From Actinomycetes bacterium (GTDB lineage Bacteria; Actinomycetota; CALGFH01): a stretch of DNA of 5,781 nt. The stretch covers positions 1 to 5,781 of the forward strand of contig JASLIH010000389.1 in the NCBI GenBank assembly GCA_030152105.1. Direction: 5' to 3'. Below are positions 1-5,602 of this stretch, piece by piece. Both the position numbers and the translations under genes were made by a program. Each line of letters starts with the position of its first letter. Within the stretch, counting starts at the first letter, position 1. The notes under the pieces are model-generated. The model ran no database searches. It worked only from the letters and a program-made list of their open reading frames with translations, and had not been told where the DNA came from.

Positions 1-1
1 C

Positions 2-259
2 GGGTTCGAGAAGCTGCACGCGGCCAGCGAGCAGGTCAACTACGAGCTCGGCCAGGGCCTGCCCGGCCTGGCCTGGGCCAAGGGCCAGCCGCTGCAGCTG
101 GACGACATCCGCGACTCGTTCCGCTTCGACCGGGCCGCGGCGGCCCTGCAGGCCGGGCCGGAGGCGCTGGCCGACTTCAACGGCGACGGCATCGACGACC
201 TTGTCGTCGGCGTGCCCGCCGAGACCGGCGACCAGTTCGCGGCCGCCCTGTCCGCCTGA
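2..259 (+). CDS. C-terminal part of a GAF-like / FG-GAP protein (5' end outside window)
   Basis: Reading from base 2, 85 codons run to a TGA at 257-259; the start lies left of the window. Visible residues 1-55 resemble the second half of a GAF domain of the kind found in actinobacterial and cyanobacterial sensors: a GQGLPGLAWAKGQP segment, then DDI, then FRFDRAAAALQAG. Residues 58-73 (ADFNGDGIDDLVVGVP) match the calcium-binding loop and following strand of an FG-GAP / integrin-type repeat, with the DxNxDGxxD pattern. Only one such repeat fits before the stop, whereas FG-GAP proteins normally carry several. GAF domains are usually cytoplasmic ligand or light sensors, while FG-GAP repeats are usually extracellular, so the pairing is odd and could be a fusion or a gene remnant. 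It converges on the next gene with 25 bases between stops. Both domain calls are motif-based; the function is unknown. Confidence 0.65.
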   Translation, partial: GFEKLHAASEQVNYELGQGLPGLAWAKGQPLQLDDIRDSFRFDRAAAALQAGPEALADFNGDGIDDLVVGVPAETGDQFAAALSA

Positions 260-284
260 CCCGGCGGCGGCCCCGGGACCCCGT

Positions 285-770
285 TCAGGCTGAGAACGAC
301 CGCAGCGCCGCCGCCAGCCGGTGGGGCTCCAGGCTGCGGCGCTGGGTGCGGGCCCGCTCGATCAGCCGGTCGTAGTCGGTCGCGGCCAGGCGGTGGTCGC
401 TGGCCGCGACCTCCTTGAGGGCCAGCCACATGCGCAGCTTGCCCTCGATGCCGAGGGACAGGGCCTCGGTCTCCAGCAGCCGGGTCAGGTCGGCGCTGCC
501 GGTGAGGGCCGGGTTGAGCCGCAGCCGGCTGAGGCGCTCCAGCAGCCAGCCGGCCGCCTCCTTGACCGGGTGCTTGTCCACCTCCAGCTGGCCCATCACC
601 TCCTCCAGGGCCGACCGGTCCTGCTCGATGTCGTGGTGCAGGGCGGCCATGACCTTGCCGAGCTCGGTGCCCTGGTTGTTGTCGCGCAGTTTCTCGGCCA
701 GCTCCAGCCCGGCCGCCGAGCCGGCCAGATGGTCGTTGAGGTAGACCCCCAGCAGCTCGTTCGCCGCCAT
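285..770 (-). CDS. 161-aa helical protein, possible ferritin-like four-helix bundle
   Basis: This small acidic protein has no signal peptide or membrane span and is predicted cytoplasmic. It reads as four amphipathic helices at about residues 3-30, 35-62, 95-122 and 130-157, with a shorter helix near 68-83. The pattern recalls ferritin-like bundles such as the DUF892/YciE type. Possible metal ligands are D13/H14, H45/H46/E49, E100/E109, and E147/H150, but a clean paired ExxH di-iron signature is not visible, so metal binding is speculative. The ATG overlaps the TGA of the PLP-enzyme gene by one base (TGATG), and AAGGAGG lies 10 bases upstream inside that gene's last codons. This implies translational coupling and co-expression. 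I do not recognise a named family; it may instead be a general helical actinobacterial protein of unknown role. Confidence 0.8.
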   Translation of the reverse strand: MAANELLGVYLNDHLAGSAAGLELAEKLRDNNQGTELGKVMAALHHDIEQDRSALEEVMGQLEVDKHPVKEAAGWLLERLSRLRLNPALTGSADLTRLLETEALSLGIEGKLRMWLALKEVAASDHRLAATDYDRLIERARTQRRSLEPHRLAAALRSFSA

Positions 771-2191
771 CAGCCATCGACCTCCTTGTTCGCTTCCAGG
801 ATCGCCGCCACCGAGCGGTCGACGTCGCCGTCGGTGGTGGACCAGTTCGACACCGAGATGCGCATGGCCGCCATGTCGTGCCAGGTGGTGCCGCTCAGCC
901 ACAGGGTGCCACCGGCCTGGACCCGGCGAACCACCTCGCGGGTGCGGCGGTCGTGGTCGCCGTCCGGGTCGGGGAAGCGGACCAGCACCTGGTTGAGGAC
1001 GACCTCGTTGAGCACCTCGACCCCGCCGGCCGCCCCAAGGGCGGTGGCGAAGCGGGAGGCCTGGGCGCAGCCGCGCTCCACCATGGCGGCAACCCCGGAG
1101 CGGCCGAGGGACCGTAGCGCCGCCCAGACCGGGAACCCCCTGGCCCGCCGCGAGAACTCGGGGGTGTAGGCGTCGGGGTCGCGCTCGCCAGCCTCCCCGG
1201 GCGTCAGGTAGCCGGCCACGGTGGAGAAGGCGGCCCGGTGGGCCGCTGGGTGGGCCACGAACACCAGCCCGCTGTCGTAGGGGACGTTGAGCCACTTGTG
1301 GGCGTCGGTAGCCACCGAGTCGGCCTGCTCGACCCCGGCGACCAGGTGGCGCCGGGCCGGGCTGGCCGCCGCCCAGAGCCCGAACGCCCCGTCCACGTGC
1401 ACCCAGGCGCCGTGGTCGTGGGCGGCGGCGCAGATCGTGGGCAGCGGGTCGACGGCGCCGGTGTTGACGTTGCCGGCCTGGGCGCACACGATCGTCGGCC
1501 CCTGGCAGGCGGCCAGCACCTCGGGCAGGGCGGTGGCGTCCATGCGGCCCTGGCCGTCGGCGGGAACGACCCGCAGCCGGCCGCTGCCGAGGCCGAGGAA
1601 GCGCAGGGCGGCGTCGATGGTGACGTGGCGCTCGGCCCCGACCACGACCTCGACCGGCGGGGCGCCGAGCAGGCCGTCGCTCTCCACGTCCCAGCCGGCG
1701 GCGGCCAGCACGTGGTGGCGGGCCGCGGCCAGGCCGGTGAAGCTGGCCATCTGCCCGCCGGTGACGAACCCGGTGCTGACGGTCGCCGGCAGCCCGAGCA
1801 GGTCGGTGAGCCAGCCGGCGGCGACCTCCTCGACCGTGGCCGCGGCCGGGCCGAGCACGAACAGGCCGGCGTTCTGGTCCCAGGTCGCGGCCAGCCAGTC
1901 GGCGGCCAGGGCGGCGGGCAGGCCGCCGCCGACCACGAACCCGAAGTAGCGCGGCCCGGCCGAGGCGACCAGCCCGTCGTCGGCCAGCTCGGCCAGCTGG
2001 GCGATGACCTCGGCGGGGTCGCTGGGGCCGTCGGGCAGCGGCCCGCCCAGCCGGGCCAGCAGCTCGCCCGCGCCCGCCCGTGCCGCCACCGGCCGCTCCG
2101 GCAGGCTCCGCACATACCGGGTCGCCCCGGCGAATGCCGCCTCAAGGGCTCGCTCGGTGGCTGCCCGCTCTGGGGCTGGCCGCTCGGTCAT
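770..2191 (-). CDS. PLP-dependent group II decarboxylase-like enzyme (fold-type I)
   Basis: This 473-aa cytoplasmic enzyme belongs to the family of aromatic-L-amino-acid, glutamate and related decarboxylases, often annotated as an aspartate aminotransferase-fold or pyridoxal-dependent decarboxylase. The Schiff-base lysine is K299, preceded by H298 in TDAHKWLNVPYDSG. D267 in HVDGAFG should pair with the pyridine nitrogen, and H189 should stack on the PLP ring. TGGQMASF (144-151) occupies the phosphate-binding loop where the family usually has a GGTEAN-type sequence. The C-terminal landmarks FPVWAALRSLG (353-363) and MRISVSNWSTTDGDVD (443-458) are typical. Length matches the family. An AGGAGG 8 bases upstream fixes the ATG at 2191; an in-frame extension would run back over the preceding gene. 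It follows the zinc-ribbon gene by 41 bases and overlaps the next gene by one base. The substrate cannot be read from sequence; decarboxylation of an aromatic or acidic amino acid is the family expectation. Confidence 0.93.
   Translation of the reverse strand: MTERPAPERAATERALEAAFAGATRYVRSLPERPVAARAGAGELLARLGGPLPDGPSDPAEVIAQLAELADDGLVASAGPRYFGFVVGGGLPAALAADWLAATWDQNAGLFVLGPAAATVEEVAAGWLTDLLGLPATVSTGFVTGGQMASFTGLAAARHHVLAAAGWDVESDGLLGAPPVEVVVGAERHVTIDAALRFLGLGSGRLRVVPADGQGRMDATALPEVLAACQGPTIVCAQAGNVNTGAVDPLPTICAAAHDHGAWVHVDGAFGLWAAASPARRHLVAGVEQADSVATDAHKWLNVPYDSGLVFVAHPAAHRAAFSTVAGYLTPGEAGERDPDAYTPEFSRRARGFPVWAALRSLGRSGVAAMVERGCAQASRFATALGAAGGVEVLNEVVLNQVLVRFPDPDGDHDRRTREVVRRVQAGGTLWLSGTTWHDMAAMRISVSNWSTTDGDVDRSVAAILEANKEVDG
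781..787 (-). promoter_or_regulatory. Shine-Dalgarno for the 161-aa helical protein
   Basis: AAGGAGG on the minus strand lies 10 bases before the ATG at 770-768 and inside the last codons of the PLP-enzyme gene. Another ATG at 777-775, in a different frame, is only 3 bases from this motif, which is too close, so the motif supports the start at 770. Confidence 0.7.
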
Positions 2192-2199
2192 GGCGATGC

Positions 2200-2205
2200 C
2201 CTCCT
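2200..2205 (-). promoter_or_regulatory. Shine-Dalgarno for the PLP enzyme
   Basis: A perfect AGGAGG on the minus strand lies 8 bases before the ATG at 2191-2189, in the 41-base gap after the zinc-ribbon gene. It is the strongest ribosome binding site in the window and sets the start at MTERPAPE. Confidence 0.8.
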
Positions 2206-2232
2206 GGCTGCGCGACAGACGGTCAGCCCAAG

Positions 2233-2709
2233 TCAAGCACAGCTGAAGCGGAGGTCGTGCGCGTCGCCGAGGCCGTCGCCCCGCAGCGGGAACTGGACGC
2301 TGCCATGCCCGGGGACGGTCGGGCTCAGCCGCACCTCCGAGGTCCGCACCCGCCCGTCCGGGCCCATGCCGGTGATCCGGCACCGGGCGCGCCCCTGGCG
2401 GTCGCCCTCGTTGACCAGCCGCAGCTCGACCTCGACGGCGCTGCCGTCGGCGCTCAGGGTCTGGCTGACCACCTCGGTCCGGAACGGCCCGACACCGCGG
2501 AACACGAACCAGGCCCCCACGGCGAGCACGACCAGCGCGGCCACGATCCCGACGAGCACGGTGGCGTGCCCCTGGATGGGGCTGGGGGTGGGCAGCCCGG
2601 CCGGGTTGTAGCGCAGCGCGTGGGCTGGGCCCTCCAGCGGCTGCTCGCAGCGCTCACAAACCTTGCCGCCGGCCGACACCGGCGTCTGGCAGCGGGGGCA
2701 GACGCGCAC
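2233..2709 (-). CDS. Zinc-ribbon protein with one membrane span and an FxLYD-like outer domain
   Basis: With the GTG at 2709 this is a 158-aa protein. Residues 4-21 form a CPRC-x10-CERC zinc ribbon (C4, C7, C18, C21) on the cytoplasmic side. A proline-rich linker follows, then one hydrophobic span at about 50-71 (VLVGIVAALVVLAVGAW). The outer part, about 72-158, looks like a small beta-sandwich of the FxLYD kind, with the lone cysteines C110 and C157 able to form a disulfide. Start choice: GTG at 2709 has GGAG at a 5-base spacing; GTG at 2715 or 2733 in the same frame would add 2 or 8 residues but has no good ribosome site. Zinc-ribbon plus one-span proteins are common in actinobacteria and mostly uncharacterised. 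As first gene of the likely operon it may be a membrane partner of the PLP enzyme or an unrelated passenger. Confidence 0.85.
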   Translation of the reverse strand: MRVCPRCQTPVSAGGKVCERCEQPLEGPAHALRYNPAGLPTPSPIQGHATVLVGIVAALVVLAVGAWFVFRGVGPFRTEVVSQTLSADGSAVEVELRLVNEGDRQGRARCRITGMGPDGRVRTSEVRLSPTVPGHGSVQFPLRGDGLGDAHDLRFSCA

Positions 2710-2714
2710 ATTCA

Positions 2715-2718
2715 CTCC
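2715..2718 (-). promoter_or_regulatory. Possible Shine-Dalgarno for the zinc-ribbon gene
   Basis: GGAG on the minus strand lies 5 bases before the GTG at 2709-2707. It is short, but it favours this GTG over the two in-frame GTG codons further upstream, which have no comparable motif. Confidence 0.4.
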
Positions 2719-2737
2719 GGCCGACGGTAGCACCCGC

Positions 2738-2743
2738 TATTCT
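2738..2743 (+). promoter_or_regulatory. Candidate -10 element for DUF72 (leaderless start)
   Basis: TATTCT matches the actinobacterial TAnnnT -10 pattern. It ends 7 bases before the DUF72 ATG, so transcription would start at or beside the A of the ATG. No Shine-Dalgarno precedes that ATG, which fits a leaderless mRNA. No convincing -35 is seen at the usual distance. The same base pairs read as CAGAAT on the opposite strand, a weaker -10 match for the divergent zinc-ribbon operon. Confidence 0.4.
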
Positions 2744-2750
2744 GCCGCGC

Positions 2751-3704
2751 ATGGCCAAGCAGCCGGACGCCGCCCAGCCCGCCAGCAAGGTGCGGGTCGG
2801 GACCGCCTCCTGGACCGACCCGACCCTCCTCAAGTCCGGCTGGTACCCCAAGGGCGCCAACGACGCCGAGTCCCGGCTGCGCTTCTACGCCACCCAGTTC
2901 CCCATCGTCGAGGTCGACGCCACCTACTACTACCTCCCCCGCGAGGAGCAGGCGGGCCTCTGGGTCGACCGCACCCCGCCCGACTTCGTCTTCAACATCA
3001 AGGCGTTCAGCCTCCTCACCGGCCACCCGACCCGCCGCAAGGCGGTTCCCGAGGACCTGCTGGGCGAGGTCGCCCCCGAGCATCGCGACAAGGAGCGCCT
3101 GTACGCCTCCCACCTGTCCGCCGACGGCCAGGCCGAGGTCTGGCGGCGCTTCCGCGACGCCCTCCTCCCCCTCGACTCGGCCGGCAAGCTCGGCGCCGTC
3201 CTTCTGCAATATCCCGAGTGGTTCACCCCCCGCCGCTCCAGCCGCGAGGAGCTCCAGGCCATCCGCGACCGCCTCGGTGGCTACCAGGCCTGCGTCGAGT
3301 TCCGCAACGCCGCCTGGCTGGCCACCGACCGGGACCGCGAACGCACCCTAGGTCTCCTGCGCGACCTCGGTCTCCCCCTGGTCTGCGTCGACATGCCCCA
3401 GGGCTTCCGCTCCTCGGTCCCCTCCATCGCCGAGGCCACCTCCCCCGCCCTCTCGGTCGTCCGCTTCCACGGCCGCGACCCCGAAGCCTGGCAGAAGAAG
3501 ACCGTCACGGAGCGCTTCCGCTACCTCTACCGCGAGGAGGAGCTCGCCGAGTGGGTCCCCAAGATTGACCACCTGGCCGAGTCCGCCCGCGAGGTCCACG
3601 TCCTCATGAACAACTGCCACAGCGATGACGCGGTGACCAACGCCAGGCAGCTGGCGGACCTGCTGAGCGAGGCGGAGGTGCCCTTGGCCGCGCCGGAGGG
3701 TTGA
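2751..3704 (+). CDS. DUF72 (YecE-like) family protein
   Basis: This 317-aa cytoplasmic protein is a full-length DUF72 member, a TIM-barrel family whose biochemical activity is not settled. Visible family landmarks are VGTASW (16-21), WYP (31-33), RLRFYATQFPIVEVDATYY (42-60), FVFNIKAF (79-86), VEFRN followed by W189, VRFHGR (237-242), and the C-terminal MNNC...AVTNARQLADLL (286-305). Residues around E54/D56, E183/R185 and R238/H240 are the conserved polar positions expected at the mouth of the barrel. The ATG at 2751 lacks a Shine-Dalgarno and appears leaderless. The gene diverges from the zinc-ribbon operon and converges on the anti-sigma-like gene, with 19 bases between stops and no hairpin seen. 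Oddity: the last 32 codons are repeated at 5603-5698, and codon choice shifts from GTC/GCC/CGC to GTG/GCG/AGG near codon 294. Confidence 0.94.
   Translation: MAKQPDAAQPASKVRVGTASWTDPTLLKSGWYPKGANDAESRLRFYATQFPIVEVDATYYYLPREEQAGLWVDRTPPDFVFNIKAFSLLTGHPTRRKAVPEDLLGEVAPEHRDKERLYASHLSADGQAEVWRRFRDALLPLDSAGKLGAVLLQYPEWFTPRRSSREELQAIRDRLGGYQACVEFRNAAWLATDRDRERTLGLLRDLGLPLVCVDMPQGFRSSVPSIAEATSPALSVVRFHGRDPEAWQKKTVTERFRYLYREEELAEWVPKIDHLAESAREVHVLMNNCHSDDAVTNARQLADLLSEAEVPLAAPEG
3609..3704 (+). repeat. DUF72 3'-end repeat, copy 1 (in the intact gene)
   Basis: The last 31 sense codons and the stop of DUF72 align without gaps to 5603-5698, also ending at the stop. By hand count 67 of 96 bases match overall, and 50 of 60 over the first 20 codons. 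The longest shared run is 14 bases, GCGGTGACCAACGC (3630-3643 and 5624-5637). The two copies are in direct orientation and bracket the sigma-factor operon. Confidence 0.75.
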
Positions 3705-3723
3705 GGGGTTGCTGGAGCAGAGG

Positions 3724-4857
3724 TCAGGGCAGGGGAAGGATCCTCCACGGGGCGTTGGGCCTGCAGGGGTACCGGGGGTCCTGGATCGAATGGGGTGGGA
3801 GCGGGCGGGTCGTGGACACGCCGCCATTGGCGGTGATCCGCAGCCGGGCCTGCGGCAGCGGCTGCGCGCACCAGTTGTCCCAACCCCAGTAGCGCATGGT
3901 CGCAGTTCGCATGATGTCGCCTGCTGTGCCGCCATCCTCGGGGAGGTCGGCCTCGACGGTCAGCGGCGACGGGGTGCCGGCAACCGCGACCGCGGTGCCG
4001 TCGGATCGCTCCACGGTCAGGCGCAGGTTGGTCCGCAGGTGACAAGCTGGTCCGTGCAAATACTGGATGTTGGCCCCGATGACCCAGCGGGGACGATCGA
4101 AGGCGACCCGGGAACGGGAGGCGAACACCGGCCGCCACTGGTCCGCGCGGCAGGCCGGCCGGGCCGCGTCGCCAGTCGAGGCCTGGGTTGGGTGCATCGG
4201 CGCTAAGGTCCCGATGATCCGCTGGGCGATCGGGCCGTACCGGTCCAGCAGCGCGGGGTCGGTCGCCTGGATCTGGGTGCTGACCGAATGCGAGCCGCAG
4301 TCCTGGCGGCCAAGACAGAAGCGGCCCCAGTCAATCTCATAGGCAATGACGTGGACGCCCGAGACCGTGCCGGTCCAGCGGATGAACGCCCGCCCCCCGG
4401 CCAACCTGCCCGGCGTCACCTGGGTACCGTTCTGGATGACGAACTGGTAGTAGTCGTTGCTCAGCCCGAGCGAGATGAACATAGGCCCGGGGGCGGCGAC
4501 CGTGGACGGCCGGGAGCCGGTCGGGCTGAGCTTGCGCGGGGCGATCGCGAAGCCACCTCGCCCGCTGACCACCCAGTCCGGCGGGTAGCGGAACTGGAGG
4601 TTGTAGGCCGGGCTCTGAAACAGCTTCCAGCCCGCCGGCACCGACGGCGCGGCCGGCAGGGTTGGCTTGGTGCCAAGGCCACGAACTCCGGCGACCGCGA
4701 CCACCGCCGTGAGCAGCAGGGCTGTCGCCACCACGGCGGCGCGCAAGGAGCGCTGACGACGGCGCCGAACCACCTGCTCGAAGGGCGCGTGGGCGGGTTC
4801 GGGCTCGGTGGCGACCGCCTCGGTGAGCATGCGTCGCACCAACTTCTCGGTCGTCAT
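3724..4857 (-). CDS. Putative anti-sigma / sensor membrane protein with a PsbP-like domain
   Basis: This 377-aa protein is encoded directly after a SigE-family sigma factor, with a four-base ATGA overlap, so it is most likely the partner that senses a signal and controls the sigma factor; this role is inferred from position. A cytoplasmic N-terminus (1-38) ends in RRRRQRS and is followed by one membrane span at about 39-58 and a Pro/Ala linker. The exported part begins with a PsbP-like segment, about 77-220, opening FQSPAYNLQFRYPPDW. A second domain, about 233-370, has four cysteines (C236, C272, C330, C365), suggesting two disulfides and loosely recalling DUF4232. C181 and C187 may form a third pair. 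The HxxxCxxC zinc anti-sigma motif is absent. AGGAAGG 7 bases before the ATG supports the start. Confidence 0.85.
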   Translation of the reverse strand: MTTEKLVRRMLTEAVATEPEPAHAPFEQVVRRRRQRSLRAAVVATALLLTAVVAVAGVRGLGTKPTLPAAPSVPAGWKLFQSPAYNLQFRYPPDWVVSGRGGFAIAPRKLSPTGSRPSTVAAPGPMFISLGLSNDYYQFVIQNGTQVTPGRLAGGRAFIRWTGTVSGVHVIAYEIDWGRFCLGRQDCGSHSVSTQIQATDPALLDRYGPIAQRIIGTLAPMHPTQASTGDAARPACRADQWRPVFASRSRVAFDRPRWVIGANIQYLHGPACHLRTNLRLTVERSDGTAVAVAGTPSPLTVEADLPEDGGTAGDIMRTATMRYWGWDNWCAQPLPQARLRITANGGVSTTRPLPPHSIQDPRYPCRPNAPWRILPLP

Positions 4858-5384
4858 TGGGGTGCCTTCCTGCCACGTGGCAGCGCATCGTCGCTGTACT
4901 GGGCGCTGAGGCGGGTCCGCAGCCGGGCCAACCCCCGATGGGTCCAGGACTTGACCGTCCCCTGCGGCACGCCGAGCAGGCGCGCGACCTCCGCCTCGGG
5001 CAGGTCCAGGTAGAAGCGCAGCACGACCGCGCTACGCTGGCGGGCGGGAAGCCGCTGCAGCTCCGCCCACAACAACTGGCCATCGCCACTGAAGTCCGGC
5101 TCGTAGCGCTCTTGCTCCTCTCGCCGGCTGGCAAGCAGGTGCCAGGTCTCGACCCGCGCCCGGCGCATCAGCGAGCGGTAGCGGTTGAGCAGGACCCTGC
5201 GGGCGTACGCTCCCGCCCGGTCGGTTCGCCGTAGCCGCCCCCAGGCGGCGTAGGTGCGCGCCATGGCGTCCTGGGCCAACTCGTCGGCTTGATGCCAGTC
5301 GCCGGTCAGCAGGAAGCCGACCCGTCGCAGCGGCCAGTACTGGTCGGCGAAGAAGTCCAGAAACTCCCCATCGTCTGCGGCCAT
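4854..5384 (-). CDS. SigE-family ECF RNA polymerase sigma factor
   Basis: This 176-aa protein has both ECF domains. Region 2 spans about 7-78, with the landmarks LLTGDWHQADELAQDAM (25-41) and YARRVLLNRYRSLMRR (60-75), which contact core polymerase and the -10 promoter element. Region 4 spans about 105-158: LQRLPARQRSAVVLRFYLDL (109-128), then the helix-turn-helix EAEVARLLGVPQGTVKSWTHRGLARLR, which reads the -35 element. Length and layout fit the actinobacterial SigE-like ECF group. The ATG at 5384 is preferred: a weak GGTGA lies 4 bases upstream. An in-frame TTG at 5402 would add six residues but has no ribosome site. It is the first gene of a two-gene operon with the membrane protein downstream, and such pairs usually autoregulate. 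I could not identify its own promoter in the upstream gap. Confidence 0.93.
   Translation of the reverse strand: MAADDGEFLDFFADQYWPLRRVGFLLTGDWHQADELAQDAMARTYAAWGRLRRTDRAGAYARRVLLNRYRSLMRRARVETWHLLASRREEQERYEPDFSGDGQLLWAELQRLPARQRSAVVLRFYLDLPEAEVARLLGVPQGTVKSWTHRGLARLRTRLSAQYSDDALPRGRKAPQ
4865..4871 (-). promoter_or_regulatory. Shine-Dalgarno for the anti-sigma-like gene
   Basis: AGGAAGG on the minus strand lies 7 bases before the ATG at 4857-4855 and inside the end of the sigma-factor gene. With the ATGA overlap it indicates that both proteins are made in coupled fashion. Confidence 0.7.
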
Positions 5385-5602
5385 GATGTCACCATGACGC
5401 AATGCGGGAGGCAGAGGTTGCAGCCAGTTCGCGTCAGTGCCCGGTGGTTATCTGGAATGCAGCTCGAGTACGCAGCGATCTGGCTACGCTTATTGTCGAA
5501 CCCGCTGAGTCCTGCGGTTCGAGTGATGTCCCGATAACTATCGCCGAACGCTCACCGCGGATCTGCGTTTCCCCTGCTCAGCACAGCGCTCGGTCGCGTG
5601 TA
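5385..5602. other. Intergenic region upstream of the sigma-factor operon
   Basis: These 218 bases are visibly less GC-rich than the genes and show no third-position GC bias in any frame, so I read them as non-coding. They must hold the promoter of the sigma-factor operon (minus strand), but I found no pair of -35 and -10 elements that I would defend. A short palindrome lies at 5532-5543. An open frame crosses the region and continues into the DUF72 tail, but its sequence before 5603 resembles no protein I know, apart from very weak echoes of DUF72 residues 267-280 (AE..P+I and SAR). Confidence 0.6.
5532..5543. repeat. Short palindrome, possible operator
   Basis: CGATAACTATCG consists of two perfect 5-base arms around a 2-base centre. 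It lies about 150 bases upstream of the sigma-factor ATG. Its length makes chance occurrence quite possible, and an operator role is only suggested by position. Confidence 0.2.

Noticed and set aside
260..284. GC-rich gap between convergent stops as a terminator
   Set aside because: No stem of useful length with a loop and no T-run on either strand; the small symmetric pieces are expected from base composition.
40..777. Minus-strand open frame whose ATG at 777 lies near the AAGGAGG at 787-781
   Set aside because: The spacing to the ribosome site is only 3 bases, the product is Arg/Pro/Gly-rich noise, and it crosses the plus-strand GAF/FG-GAP gene; the frame starting at 770 has coherent helices.
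2192..2383. 64-codon N-terminal extension of the PLP enzyme
   Set aside because: It would overlap the end of the zinc-ribbon gene, has an Arg/Pro-rich sequence unlike the family, and would ignore the perfect AGGAGG before the ATG at 2191.
1238..2611. Long plus-strand open frame of 457 codons opposite the PLP enzyme and zinc-ribbon genes
   Set aside because: It is an antisense shadow of two well-supported minus-strand genes; its product is a low-complexity Gly/Ala/Gln/Arg string without any domain, as GC-rich DNA produces.
3705..3723. Bidirectional terminator between DUF72 and the anti-sigma-like gene
   Set aside because: The 19-base gap shows no hairpin or T-run.
5385..5402. TTG start at 5402 for the sigma factor
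   Set aside because: It has no ribosome site and adds six residues not expected in the family; the internal ATG at 5384 gives a normal N-terminus.
3705..5602. Integrative element with an integrase and attachment site
   Set aside because: The segment between the repeats holds only the sigma/anti-sigma pair; no recombinase, tRNA or exact long att repeat is present, so I describe it only as a repeat-bracketed cassette.
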